This document shows, in pieces, positions 9,056 to 20,133 of a stretch of DNA of 64,000 bases (position 1 is the stretch's first letter; each line of letters begins with the position of its first letter). The notes beneath the pieces were generated by a model. That model saw only the letters and a list, made by a program, of their open reading frames with translations. It was not told the DNA's origin and made no database searches. Location of the stretch: the NCBI RefSeq assembly GCF_028401425.1, contig NZ_JAQOMS010000002.1:4278001-4342000 (forward strand). The letters are read 5' to 3'. The position numbers and the translations under genes were made by a program. The DNA comes from Psychrosphaera algicola. Lineage in GTDB: Bacteria > Pseudomonadota > Gammaproteobacteria > Enterobacterales > Alteromonadaceae.

Positions 9056-11309
9056 ATGCGTTTGTTAAATGATCACTTATTAAAAATTCTTTTAGTGCTG
9101 GTATCCAGTTTTGCAACAGAACTAGTTGCTAAAGATTACTTCGTAGAAAATCAGCAAATGTATCAGAATATCGCGCCTAAATTAAAAGCGGGTGACACAG
9201 TAGTTCTTAAAAACGGTACTTGGACTGACTTTGAGATTATCTTAAGTGGTCAAGGTACAAAAGATGCACCAATCACTCTTACTGCAGAGACCAAAGGCAA
9301 GGTTATATTATCGGGCCAATCAAATTTAAGACTCGCAGGTAAGCACTTAGTTGCATCAGGTTTAGTATTTAAAAACGGTTTCACGCCAAGTAGTGCTGTT
9401 ATTGAATTTCGTCGTAACAAAACTGATTTGGCATTTCATTCAAGAGTAACTGAAATCGTTATCGATAATTACAATAATCCAGACAAAACTGAATCGGATT
9501 ATTGGGTTGCTCTTTACGGCCAATACAATCGCTTCGATCACAGCAATTTAGTTGGTAAACGCAACAAAGGCGTTACGGTAGCGGTTAGATTAAACACAGT
9601 CGAAAGCCAACAAAATCATCATAGAATTGACCACAACTTTTTTGGCTATCGTCCAATATTTGGTTCAAACGGTGGTGAAACCCTTCGTATAGGAACAAGT
9701 CATTATTCATTAACAGATTCTTTTACGCTGGTTGAAAACAATTATTTTGAAAGAACAAACGGCGAAGTCGAAATTATCTCAGTTAAGTCTGGTAAAAATG
9801 AACTTCGTGGCAATGTGTTTTTTGAAGCTCGCGGCACTCTAACTATGCGTCATGGTAATGGCAATGTGGTTGAAGAAAATATCTTCTTCGGTGGCGGCGT
9901 AGATCACACCGGCGGTATCCGTGTCATCAATAAGCACCAAGTTATCCGCAATAACTATTTAGAAGGGTTAACTGGTTACCGATTTGGTAGTGGTTTTACC
10001 GTGATGAATGGTGTTCCTAATTCTACAATTAATCGTTATCACCAGGTTGACAACGCGTTAATTGAAAACAATACATTTGTTAATGTTCGTCATATTCAAC
10101 TTGCTGCTGGTAGCGACGCAGAACGCAGCGCGGCACCAATTAACAGTGTGATGAAAAATAACCTCATTATTAATGAAGACAACAAACAACCATTTACCGC
10201 CTTTGACGATGTCAGTGGTATTAAATTTGAAGGTAACATCGCCAATACCCGTGTTCTTGATGAACTTATCTATGGTGTTAAAAAGCAAAACGTCTCCCTT
10301 GCTGGATTAAGTAATGGACTACTTTATCCGGCATCTCCATCTGTTAGTGTTGGCGCTAAACGTGGTTTAAAAGTGCTTTCAAAAGATGATACGGGCGTAA
10401 GTTGGTACCCTAAATTACCTTAGCAGTGTAGAGTTTGATTCAGGTAAAACGCATTCAGTAAAAGCAAACCCAAAGGCTTTATTAGAAGCAATTAATAACG
10501 CGTCTGCAGGTGACATACTGGTATTAGCCGCCGGTCAATACGATGTACCTAAAGTTGCTGTTATCAACAAAACATTGACGTTAAAAGCGAAAGCAAAGGG
10601 CAGTGTTACCCTAACATTTGAACGTTCTGCTTTATTTGAAATCCAAGACGGCGGAAACTTGAAACTTGACGGCTTAACGATTACCGGTGCAAGTAGCCCA
10701 GATGCTGCAGGTAACAGCGTTGTTCGAACTAAGAAATGGGGTATGGTCGAAAACTACCGCTTTATATTACTAAATTCGACAATTCTCGATCTTGATATTA
10801 ACCACTCTTTCCACTTTTTTGTAACGGGTAAAGGCGCATTTGCCGACGAAATTACTTTAAAGAACAATACCTTTAAAAATGTTACTGGCGACGTTATTCG
10901 TCTCGATAGCGAAATTGAAGACCTAGGTATTTACAATGCGGAATACGTTAACCTTAAAGAGAATAGCTTTACGGATGTTGAAGGCGGTTTAGTTAAATTA
11001 TATCGCGGTGGGTCTGATGAAAGTACGTTTGGTCCGCACATCTTAATGTCGAACAACAAGCTAACTAATGTTGGTTTAGGTAAACGCAACAAAAGTAAAT
11101 CAAGCGTTTATTTACACGGTGTTCAAGTAACGGATATCGACAGTAATACAATTGTAAAATCTGCACCGATAACAGTTGAGCATACCGTTGGTGAACCTAA
11201 AACAGTCATAAACAATAATGTGTTTGACGCCACGAAGGCCCCAAGTGTGACAGAGTTGCGCGTCAAAGGTCCTCATACTGCAAAACTAAATAATAATAAG
11301 GTTAAATAA
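9056..11309 (+). CDS. PL6 alginate lyase, secreted, two beta-helix domains
   Basis: Cleaves alginate by beta-elimination. A signal peptide (SSFATELVA) precedes a right-handed parallel beta-helix. The PL6 signature is visible around residues 240-270: EIISVKSGKNELRGN supplies the catalytic Lys and LTMRHGNGN the catalytic Arg. A second, shorter beta-helix (about residues 470-750; LKLDGLTITGA, NNTFKNVTGDVIRLD) completes a two-domain architecture seen in several PL6 lyases. The frame breaks at 10418: TTACCTTAGCAGTG is read where TTA CCT GGC AGT GTA GAG is expected, and the second domain continues in the new frame to 11309. The next gene starts six bases later, so PL6 and PL17 are co-transcribed and probably act in sequence, polymer then oligomer. 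Confidence 0.87.
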
Positions 11310-11315
11310 AATACT

Positions 11316-13541
11316 ATGAATTTATTTTCTAATAGCCTAAAAGCAGTTGTCGTACTTGCTGCAACAGTGGCAATTATGTTGTCACTACGAGCAGAAGCTG
11401 TACATCCGAGCTTAGTCACAAGTAAGGCCGACGTTGTTGAGATGCGTAAAGAATTAACCAAAGATGGTCGATTCAAACAAGCATTTATTGCACAAAAGAA
11501 ACAGGTTGATTCGCAAATTGCACAACCAATTGAGGTGCCTGTTCCTAAAGATGGTGGTGGCGGTTATACCCACGAGCGTCATAAAAAGAACTATCAACTG
11601 ATGTACAACGCGGGCATGATTTATCAATTAACTCAAGACGAAAAGTACGCAGATTACGTGCGTGACATGTTGTTTGAGTATGCTGAATTATACCCAACGC
11701 TAGATGTACATCCAAAACGTAAAATGAAATCTCAGAATCCAGGTAAGTTTTTTTGGCAAAGCCTAAACGAAGCCGTTTGGTTGGTTTACACCATTCAAGC
11801 CTATGACCTAATACATGATTCTTTAGACGCTGCTGAAATTAAGAATATTGAGCAAAACCTATTAAAACCAGTTGCCTTGTTTTTATCAGAAGGGCAGCCT
11901 TCAACATTTAATAAAGTTCATAATCACGGCACTTGGGCTACGGCTGGCGTAGGCATGGCCGGTTATGTAATGAACGAACCAGAATGGGTTGAAAAAGCAC
12001 TATATGACTTAGATAAGTCTGGTAAAGGCGGCTTCTTAAAGCAACTTGATCAATTATTCTCACCACAAGGGTATTACAATGAAGGCCCTTATTATCAGCG
12101 ATACGCGTTAATGCCGTTTGTTACTTTTGCAAAAGCAATTGAAAGCAACGACCCTAAACGTAAAATTTACCAACACCGCAACGGGGTTTTGTTAAAAGCC
12201 ATCGATACGACGATTCAACTTAGCTACAACGGTCTGTTTTTCCCAATCAATGATGCAATCAAAAGCAAAGGCATAGACACTATAGAATTGGTGCACGGTG
12301 TCACGGTTGCTTATGGATTAACAAACGATCCTAGCTTTTTAGATATTGCCCAGCAGCAAGATCAAATCATTCTTACAGGTGATGGTCTTAAAGTTGCCTG
12401 CGGCTTTAGATAAAAATTTAGCAAAGCCATATAAATTTAAATCAGTCGCATTTGGTGACGGTGATGACGGTAAACAAGGCGCGCTTGTTGTCATGCGTAC
12501 GCAAGTTGGCGGCGACCAAGCATTGTTATTTAAACCGGCCGCACAGGGTTTAGGTCATGGTCACTTTGATAAACTTACGTGGCAGTTTTACGACCACGGT
12601 AATGAAATTGTTTCAGATTATGGCGCAGCACGCTTCCTTAACGTAGAAGCTAAATACGGCGGTCGTTATTTACCTGAAAACAATACCTATGCAAAACATA
12701 CCATTGCACATAATACTGTAGTAGTAGATGAAACTACGCATTTTGATGGTAATGTGGAAAAGGGCAATAATAACGCCCCGACATTAAACTTTTTGAAACC
12801 AATCAGTTTGGTTCAGTGTCAAGTGGTGAAATAAGCACTGCATATGACGATGTTACATTAGAACGTACCATGGCACTTATTAACTTGCCTGAACTCGATA
12901 GCACACTCGCACTTGATTTGTTTGATGTGGTTGCAACTGATGAACACCAACTTGATTTACCGCTGCATTATCAAGGTCAGTTAATCGACACGAACTTTGA
13001 GCTTAAAGCAAATGCATCGCACTTAATGGCATTAGGCAAGAAAAACGGTTACCAACATTTGTGGTTGAAAGGTCAAGCGACACCGGAAAAAGGGTTAGCT
13101 AAAGTATCCTAGTTAAACGAAAACGGTCGCTTTTATACACAGACTAGTTTAGTAAATGGTGATGAATCATTTATGTTCACGCAAATTGGTGCAAATGACC
13201 CTAACTTTAATCTACGTAATGAAAACGGCTTTGTTCGCCGAGTTCAAGGTACTAAGCAACATCAATTTGTGTCAGTGTTAGAACCTCACGGTGAGTACAA
13301 TCCAAGTAAGGAGTACACACTAGAAGCCACAAGCAGAGTTACCGGTCTTGAGTTGACCAATAACGGCGATTTAGCGCTGGTTAAAATTTCTATTGCAGGA
13401 AATACTTACTTAGTCGCAATTAACAAAGTAGCTAACAAGAAGAACAAGTTAGAAAGTGAGCTACAGCGTAAATTTACATATCAAAATAAAACATTTTCAC
13501 TGAACGGTAGATTGGCCGTTTATGTGCTGACAAATCCTTAG
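11316..13541 (+). CDS. PL17 oligoalginate lyase
   Basis: An exo-acting lyase releasing unsaturated monouronate (DEH) from alginate oligosaccharides. It has a signal peptide, an alpha/alpha-barrel with the active-site Asn-His in KVHNHGTWATAG and Tyr in EGPYYQRYAL, then a heparinase II/III-like beta domain (GLGHGHFDKLTWQFYDHG, HNTVVVDE). Reconstructed length is about 740 residues, typical. It is broken three times: 12403 (CCTGCGG, probably CCAGG plus G), 12793 (T5 where T6 gives NFFETNQFGS) and an in-frame TAG at 13111 (CCTAG for CCTGG, so Trp in AKVSWLNENGR). The sequence rejoins its frame after each event and ends at a normal stop before kdgF. Confidence 0.87.
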
Positions 13542-13552
13542 GAGTTCATAAG

Positions 13553-13897
13553 ATGCAAAAAGAAAGTGCACATTTTTCATTTGGTAACGAAACTGAAATC
13601 GAAGATATTGGCGGTGGCTTAAAACGTCAAATGTTAGGTTATAACGACGAGCTAATGGCGGTTAAAATTTGGTTTGAGAAAGGTGCGATTGGTTACAATC
13701 ATGCGCATCGTCACTCTCAAGTTACTTATGTCGTAGAAGGTGAGTTTCACTTTAACATTGACGGCGTAACTAAAATATTGCGAGCTGGTGACAGCTGTTA
13801 TATGCCTCCACATGCTGATCACGGTGCAACGTGCCCAACCGGTGGTATTTTGATTGATACGTTCAGTCCACCTCGCGAAGACTTCCTAGGGGAATAA
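13553..13897 (+). CDS. kdgF: KdgF-like cupin, unsaturated uronate ring-opening enzyme
   Basis: A 114-residue single-domain cupin. The metal-binding motif is GYNHAHRHSQVTYVVEGEF (His, His, Gln), with a later His in MPPHADHG. KdgF proteins convert 4,5-unsaturated uronates from pectin or alginate to linear keto-uronate; the position between PL17 and the transporter fits the alginate version. The gene is intact, with RBS AGGAG at 13541, and ends one base before the transporter gene, so the two are translationally close. Confidence 0.85.
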   Translation: MQKESAHFSFGNETEIEDIGGGLKRQMLGYNDELMAVKIWFEKGAIGYNHAHRHSQVTYVVEGEFHFNIDGVTKILRAGDSCYMPPHADHGATCPTGGILIDTFSPPREDFLGE

Positions 13898-13898
13898 T

Positions 13899-15222
13899 AT
13901 GAAAATTCAAGGATTACGTTGGTGGGTAGTGTCGTTAATCGCGCTAGCTACAATTATCAACTATATTGACCGCTCTGCGTTAAGCGTATTGTGGCCCGCC
14001 ATTAAAGTTGAACTTTGGCCAAATGAATCAGAATTCGAACGTAAGCAAATTTACGCGACAATTTCTGTTGTATTTGTATTCGCATATGCGTTTGGTCAAG
14101 CCATATTTGGAAAGATTTTTGACTGGATTGGTACACGAGTAGGTTTTGTTATCTCCATCGGTGTTTGGTCTGTGGCAACTGCTGCTCATGCGTTCGCTCA
14201 GGGGATTTTAAGTTTTAGTATCTTCCGAGCCATATTAGGTGTTGCCGAAGCTGGTAACTGGCTAAGGTGCTGCCAAAGGTAACGCTGAATGGTTTCCAAC
14301 TAAAGAGCGTGCATTAGCTCAGGGGATTTTTAACTCAGGCGCTGCAATTGGTGGGATTATTGCGATACCGTTAGTTGCATACCTTACCGTGTACTTTAGC
14401 TGGCAAATGGTATTTGTCATTATTGGTTTAGTCGGTTTATTGTGGCTAATACCTTGGATTGTGCTTGTAAAATCGCCTCCTGGTTCTCACCCATGGATCA
14501 CTGAGGAAGAGCGTGCCTATATCCTTACAGGTCAAAAGAATTTAAACGCCGACGACCCTTCAATTGAAGAAGAAGAGTACAACCCGTCAACTAAAGAGTT
14601 ATTGTCTCGCAAGCAAAGTTGGGGTGTAATTATCGCCTCTGCAGCGATTGATCCAATTTGGTGGTTGTTTGTATTTTGGATCCCAATTTATCTAAATGAA
14701 GTTTATGGTATGGACGTTAAAGGCATCGGTATCTACGGTTGGGTTCCATACGTAGGTGCAATGTTTGGTGCATGGTTTGGCGGACTATTAGCTCAAAACA
14801 GAATTAAAGCCGGTTGGGATACGAATAAAACACGTAAATTTGTTATCTCATTAGGTTGTTTGATTATGTTGCCTTCGTTGTTAGCGATGGCTAACCCAGA
14901 CGCTCCGGTAAATGCTGTGTTAATTATGGCTGTTATTTTATTCGGATTTCAAACGGCTATCGGAAATGTACAAACGTTACCAAGTGACTTATTGGGTAAA
15001 AAATCAGTCGCGACTTTATCTGGTTTTGCTGGCATGGCGGCCAAATTGGGTGCGGTAGGTCTAACAACGCTAGTACCTTGGTTAACGGCTGATGGTAACT
15101 ACTACCCAGCGTTTATTATCGGTGCATCATTGGCAATTATTGCCATGGCAGCTGTTTGGTTACTTATTCCTAAAGTTGAGCCACTAAAAGCGTTAACTAA
15201 CGACTCAAATAAACCTCAGTAA
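13899..15222 (+). CDS. MFS transporter, ACS/hexuronate family, probable DEH or uronate importer
   Basis: An inner-membrane symporter with about 12 membrane segments. The start INYIDRSALSVLWPAIK is typical of the anion:cation symporter group that includes ExuT and GarP. The conserved loop FGKIFDWIGTRVGF lies between TM2 and TM3. The frame breaks near 14264: TGGCTAAGGTGCTGCC is read where TGG CCT GGT GCT GCC gives NWPGAAKGNAEWF, a very conserved ACS motif. Placed directly after kdgF and before kdgK, so import of DEH or a related monouronate into the cytoplasm is the most economical role. Confidence 0.83.
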
Positions 15223-15235
15223 ATTGACAGTTCAA

Positions 15236-15272
15236 TACTCAATGCCTCAAAACATCATTTGCAGGCATTGGG
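15236..15272 (+). other. intercistronic hairpin
   Basis: CAATGCCT and AGGCATTG form an 8-bp stem between the transporter and kdgK genes. There is no T-run, so it more likely affects mRNA processing or stability than termination. Confidence 0.45.
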
Positions 15273-15309
15273 TATTTTCAAAATTAATTAAAGTGGATAA
15301 ATTTACTCT

Positions 15310-16229
15310 ATGAAAAAGATACATTTTTAGGCGAATGTATGGTTGAGTTGCGGGCAGGTGACGCGTCAACTATGCATCAGTCATTTGCTGGTGATGTATA
15401 CAATTCCGCTGTGTATTTAAAGCGTGTGTTTCCTGAAGTGGCTACGTCCATCGTTACGGCGGTTGGACAGGACAACTTAAGCGACAAAATGGTCGCGACG
15501 TTTGAGCAAGAATCTATCGACACGAGATATGTGTTCAGACATGAAAGCAAGGTTGCAGGTTTATATCTTGTAGAAACAGATGAAACCGGTGAACGAAGTT
15601 TCACTTACTGGCGCAGTGACGCGGCAGCAAGAAAAGTTGTCGATTTCCTAAATAGTGACGTTCTCGCAGAACTTGCTACAGGCGATATGTTCTTTTTCTC
15701 TGGTATTTCGCTAGCGGTAATAGAGGAAGATGCCCGCTCATTATTTTGGGAAAAACTGGAACTGCTTAAAAATGCAGGCATAAAATTGGTGTTTGATCCT
15801 AACTACCGTGCTCGTTTATGGCGCAGTGAAGAACAGGCCAAAGAACAGTTTGAACGCGCACTTCATGTTTCTGATATCGCATTGCTAGGGTAGAAGATCT
15901 AACCGAATTGTATGGTGTAGACACGGCTCAAGGTGTTATTGATTTTTGTCGTCCGTTTGGATTGCAAGAATTGGTTATTAAAAATGGCCTCAGGTTCAGT
16001 GGTTACATTTGAATCTGAAACCTTACTTACTCACAAAATTACACCAGTAACTAATGTGGTAGATACGACATCAGCTGGCGACGCGTTTAATGGTGTTTAT
16101 TTAGGTGCTCGTCTAACGGGACAAGCGGTAAGTGGATCCGTGCAACTAGCAGCAAAAGCAGCAGGGATTGTGATCCAACACCCTAGGGCGATTTGCCCAG
16201 TTGCGGCATTTGAAGCAGTAAAATCGTAA
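15310..16229 (+). CDS. kdgK: 2-keto-3-deoxygluconate kinase (PfkB family)
   Basis: Phosphorylates KDG to KDPG with ATP. PfkB family marks: the N-terminal substrate region (FLGECMVELRAGD) and the C-terminal anion-hole/catalytic motif DTTSAGDAFNG. About 305 residues when repaired. Three breaks: near 15327 a T-run one base short just after the start (MKKIHFLGECM), 15887 (CTAGGG where CCA GGG G gives SDIALPGVEDL) and 15985 (CTCAGG for CCAGG, giving IKNGPGSVVTFES). ATG 15310 is chosen because it restores the family N-terminus. It precedes eda, so KDG kinase and KDPG aldolase are adjacent. Confidence 0.85.
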
Positions 16230-16363
16230 AAATATCCGTAAATTTGTAAACTAATCCCTTTATTCGGGGATTGTTACAAACTGTAAATAAGCGAGAAAGT
16301 ATAGCTTGTTATTCTTTCTCGCAAAATCGACTTAATCAAAATTGTAATATTAAAGGCATAGTA

Positions 16364-16982
16364 ATGACTTCTTTTTCTACTTTAATGGGCGATCAAACGC
16401 TTTTACCAATCATTCAAGCTGACAGCCCAACACAAGGTGTTAACATTGCTAAAGCAATGGCAAGTGCCGGTCTGAAACTGGTTGAAGTTGTATTGCGAAC
16501 TGAGCAGTCATTAGCGGCTTTAACTGCAATTAAAGAACAAGTACCTGAACTTATTGTTGGTGCAGGGACGATTACCAACGAAACTATTTTAAAAGAAGCA
16601 ATCGATGCAGGTGCCGATTTTATCGTAACACCGGCTGTGTCTGCTAAACTATTAGAACACTTAGTCACTTGCGGTGTTCCGGTATTACTCAGGTGTTTCA
16701 AATACGGGTGATATTTTGATGGCGCGAGAATTTGGTTACACAGAACTCAAGCTTTTCCCGGCGTCTCTATCTGGCGGTGCGCCGTTTTTAGCAGCGGTTG
16801 GTTCGGTATTTCAAGATATTACATTCTGCCCAACGGGTGGGGTAACACCACAAAATAAAGGCGAGTACTTGGCCTTAAATAACGTCATCGCTGTTGGTGG
16901 AACTTGGGTTTGCCGCAAAGAGTGGGTGGCGGAAGAAAACTGGCAAGCAATCACAGATGCTTGTAAAAATGCTATTCAATAA
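16364..16982 (+). CDS. eda: KDPG/KHG aldolase
   Basis: A class I aldolase splitting 2-keto-3-deoxy-6-phosphogluconate to pyruvate and glyceraldehyde 3-phosphate. Visible marks: the LVEVVLRTEQS strand with the catalytic Glu, GAGTITN, and the Schiff-base lysine in GYTELKLFPAS. Family length (about 206 residues). The frame breaks at 16688: TTACTCAGGTG for TTA CCA GGT, giving the conserved VPVLPGVSNTGD. ATG 16364 fits homologues better than the upstream in-frame start at 16271. A hairpin-like AATCCC / GGGATT at 16252-16271 lies in the gap after kdgK. Confidence 0.87.
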
Positions 16983-16997
16983 TTAGGTTATATAAAA

Positions 16998-18078
16998 ATG
17001 ACTAAACTAACTGAAGCTTTGGTACCCGGTGTTGTATTAGGAGATGATGTTCAAACCTTATACAACCACGCTCGATTAAATCAATATGCGTTTCCTGCTG
17101 TTAACACAGTAGGGACAAATTCTATTAATGCCACTTTAGAAGCGGCGGCAAAAGTAAACTCGCCGGTTATTATCCAGTTGTCTAATGGTGGCGCGGCCTT
17201 TTTCTTGGGGAAAGGCTCAAAACTAGAAGGGCATGAGGCGTCAGTTAAAGGTGCTGTTGCCGCGGCGAAGTATGTTCACATTGTTGCTGAGTCGTATGGC
17301 GTACCGGTTATGTTACATACTGACCACGCGGCGAAAAAACTCTTACCTTGGATTGACGGCTTGCTCGATGCTGGCGAAGTTCACTTTAAGGAAACGGGTA
17401 AACCGTTGTTTAGTTCTCATATGATCGATCTTTCGGAAGAATCTTTGGAAGAAAATATAGCGACATGTGCAGAGTATTTAGCGCGCATGAGCAAAATGGG
17501 CATGACCTTGGAAATTGAACTTGGTTGTACCGGTGGCGAAGAAGACGGTGTTGATAATAGTCATATGGACGCCTCTGCGCTATATACGCAGCCAGAAGAT
17601 GTTGCCTATGCCTATGAACAACTGTCGAAGGTGTCTGACAAATTTATAATTGCCGCATCATTCGGCAATGTTCACGGTGTATACAAACCAAGGCAATGTT
17701 GTGCTTACCCCAGAGATTTTGAAAAACTCTCAAGCCTATGTTTCAGAGAAGTTCGATTTACCTCACAACAGCTTAAATTTTGTCTTTCACGGCGGGTCAG
17801 GTTCAGAGCCTCAAAAAATTGCAGAGTCTTTGACTTATGGTGTGGTTAAAATGAATATCGATACCGATACGCAGTGGGCTAGTTGGCAAGGCATTTTGGA
17901 TTACTACAAAAATAAACAAGATTATTTACAGGGCCAAATTGGCAATCCTGACGGCGACGATAAACCAAACAAAAAACACTATGATCCACGTGTGTGGTTG
18001 CGTAAAGCTGAAGACTCTATGGTCACTCGACTTGAGCAATGTTTTGCCGAGTTGAACTGTTTAAATCGATTCGTGTAG
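16998..18078 (+). CDS. fba: class II fructose-bisphosphate aldolase
   Basis: A zinc-dependent aldolase, here probably working in the gluconeogenic direction by condensing DHAP and glyceraldehyde 3-phosphate. Zn-ligand motif MLHTDHAAKK, acidic motif EIELGCTGGEEDGVD, phosphate-binding GGSGS and NIDTDTQWA. About 360 residues, matching the long FbaA type. The frame breaks at 17693: AAACCAAGGCAATG for AAA CCT GGC AAT (GVYKPGNVVLTPE). It follows eda by 15 bases and precedes fbp by 14, so the three form one transcriptional unit. Confidence 0.87.
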
Positions 18079-18092
18079 CTTTAAGGAATAAA

Positions 18093-19053
18093 ATGAAACG
18101 TCTAGTTCCAGTGTTAAAGAAAGATGGAGTCGATAAAGACCTCATCATGTTAATTCGTACCATATTGGCTGCATCTAAAGAAATCGCGTTCAGAGTGAGT
18201 CAAGGCGCACTAGCCGGTGTGTTAGGGTCAACTCTTGATGAAAATATTCAGGGTGAAGTGCAAAAGAAGCTCGATGTATTGTCTAATCAATTATTAAGAG
18301 ACATGCTATTGGATGACGATACTGTTCGCGCAATAGCCTCTGAAGAAGAAGACTATGTCGTTGGTGGTCACCCAGATGCGCAGTTTATCGTGGCGTTTGA
18401 TCCACTAGATGGTTCTTCTAACATCGACATTAATGGCCAAATAGGCACGATTTTCACTATTTATAATGCTCGAAATGACGTGCCATTTGATAGTGAGCTG
18501 CAATTTGCTCAGGCGGGTTCTGAGCAGGTTTGTGCCGGATATGTACTTTACGGTGCGTCGACTATGTTGGTGATGACAACAGGTGGACCGACTCGTTGTT
18601 ATACATTGGATTTAACTCATGGTGGTTACTTGTTAACGCAAGATAAAATGACAGTGCCGGCCGACAGCAACGAGTTTGCAGTGAATATGGCTAACTATCG
18701 TTTTTGGGATAACCTCATTCAGAAATATTTTGATGATGTATTGTATGCCAGCGATGATTATAACAGCGCATCAATTCGATGGAATGCGGCTATGGTCGGT
18801 GACGTACACAGAGTTATTAGCCGAGGTGGTGTATTTGCTTACCCAGGTGATAGTCGACCATGGTATCGAAAATGGCAAAATACGTTTGTTATATGAAGCA
18901 AATCCGTTGGCAATGTTAGTGGAGAATGCCGGTGGGTTAGCAGTAACGAGTGGCCAGCAACGTATATTAGACATACAACCAACAACGCTGCATCAGAGAG
19001 TACCGGTTTATATGGGCTCGAAAAATTTAACTAAAAAACTTAATTTTGGTTAA
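18093..19053 (+). CDS. fbp: class I fructose-1,6-bisphosphatase
   Basis: Hydrolyses fructose 1,6-bisphosphate to fructose 6-phosphate, the committed gluconeogenic step. The metal and catalytic signature is FDPLDGSSNIDIN, with the EEED region (SEEEDYV) upstream and the C-terminal substrate loop IRLLYEANPLAMLVENAGG. About 320 residues. The frame breaks at 18864: CGACCATGGTATC for CGA CCT GGT ATC (YPGDSRPGIENGKIRLL). It is the last gene of the alginate operon and is followed by a terminator. Confidence 0.87.
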
Positions 19054-19078
19054 TAAGATAAAATTGGTAATATGATTT

Positions 19079-19121
19079 GTCGGCTAGAGACCTATGACCT
19101 TGGTCACTAGCCGATTTTTTA
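19079..19121 (+). terminator. rho-independent terminator of the alginate operon
   Basis: TCGGCTAG and CTAGCCGA form a stem around a 19-base loop and are followed by TTTTTT. Located 27 bases after the fbp stop. Confidence 0.8.
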
Positions 19122-19190
19122 CTACTTAGAAAGTATGCACAATACAAAGTTTTATCCCTATATCAGCTAGTTTGAATTACATCGCTCAAG

Positions 19191-19670
19191 TTAGGCAACT
19201 GTATTAATAATTGATTTTCCCTCGTCAATGCCAAACTTATCGTATAACTGAGCCAGAATAGATTGTTTATCATTGTCGCTTAATTCAGTTTCCCCACTTT
19301 CCGCTAATTTTTCTTCCATTAATTCAGTAAAATACTCAACTAATGAACTCAGTTCATCGCTCGATTGTGCACTACCAGAAGGTGGTGGCGGAGGAGGGGG
19401 CCGATTACCTCGCTGCTCTACGTTAGCTAAATCGCCAACGGTTTTGGCGTCATATCCTAACTCACCCATAGCACTTGCTAGACCTGAACCCGGAGTAATT
19501 CCTGCTTCAGAAAACGCTTCAACGATACTTTTTGCGTCTGCTTCGGTTAGATTTTCTGGGTCAAATTGTCCAAGAACGTCAGATATTTGAGTTTTTTGAT
19601 CTGCCGTGAGGCTTTGCTCCATTCTGCTAGGTCTGGACATTTCTCCAGAAGAATTAATACCACTAATCAT
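19191..19670 (-). CDS. unknown protein with heptaproline tract, partner of EF-hand protein
   Basis: 159 residues with no signal peptide and no family I can name. The N-terminal half is helical and acidic (LTADQKTQISDVLGQFDPENLTE). A run of seven prolines sits near residue 92 (RGNRPPPPPPP), then a C-terminal helical region with LSDNDKQSILAQLYDKFGIDEG. The helical pairs around DPENLTEADAKSIVEAF and SDNDKQSIL resemble degenerate EF-hand-like helices, but no full calcium loop is present. The start overlaps the EF-hand gene's stop (TAATG), so the two are translationally coupled. The polyproline tract would need EF-P for efficient translation. Confidence 0.65.
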   Translation of the reverse strand: MISGINSSGEMSRPSRMEQSLTADQKTQISDVLGQFDPENLTEADAKSIVEAFSEAGITPGSGLASAMGELGYDAKTVGDLANVEQRGNRPPPPPPPSGSAQSSDELSSLVEYFTELMEEKLAESGETELSDNDKQSILAQLYDKFGIDEGKSIINTVA

Positions 19671-19984
19671 TAGCGTTGTCCTTTTGGTTTTTTGCCGCGT
19701 GGTGGTTTGTGGTCGGTAAACTCTTGTTCACTAATCACGCCGTTTTGGTCGGCGTCAATATTATTGAAAACCGTTTCATGATCGCCATGAGGAATGTCGT
19801 GGGAAGAGAATTCGTCAAAACTAATGTCGCCATCGGCGTTTAAATCCAGGGTGGAAAACTGCGGACGTCCTTTGCCTTGGCCGTCCTTGTCGCCGCGTCT
19901 ATCGTCATTTTCGGCTGCTTGACTTGTTGCTGAAATGATAGACATCAATCCAACGATTAAAAATGACTTTGCAAAATATTTCAT
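19670..19984 (-). CDS. periplasmic EF-hand protein
   Basis: 104 residues with a Sec signal peptide (MKYFAKSFLIVGLMSII...SQAA). Two calcium-binding loops are clear: DLNADGDISFDEF (about residues 47-59) and DADQNGVISEQEF (about 76-88). Both have Asp at positions 1, 3 and 5 (or Asn) and Glu at 12. Its tail and the region after the signal are rich in Arg, Lys, Gly and Pro. Encoded downstream of a BaeSR-like two-component system on the same strand, so a calcium-linked periplasmic accessory is a reasonable idea, not shown. Confidence 0.8.
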   Translation of the reverse strand: MKYFAKSFLIVGLMSIISATSQAAENDDRRGDKDGQGKGRPQFSTLDLNADGDISFDEFSSHDIPHGDHETVFNNIDADQNGVISEQEFTDHKPPRGKKPKGQR

Positions 19985-20133
19985 GGGAATTTCCTGTTGT
20001 TAATCTCAAGTGCCAAACGAGAATAACAAGGAAATTGCAAACATTGTGCAAGAAAAGAGGAAGTATTTCGCTCTTTTTCCTTTGTGGTTTATTACGGTTC
20101 TAAGTGAAAAACAACTAAGGTTTTCTCTTAGAA

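Noticed and set aside
10405..10430. Programmed ribosomal frameshifting at CCTTAG-type sites
   Set aside because: No common slippery heptamer or downstream structure was seen. The same scar occurs in unrelated genes on both strands and reads differently from site to site.
13105..13120. Amber codon recoding (pyrrolysine-like) in PL17 and the cytochrome
   Set aside because: Both TAG codons lie in CCTAG where CCTGG (Trp) fits the family. No recoding machinery is suggested, and the same 5-mer is damaged elsewhere without producing stops.
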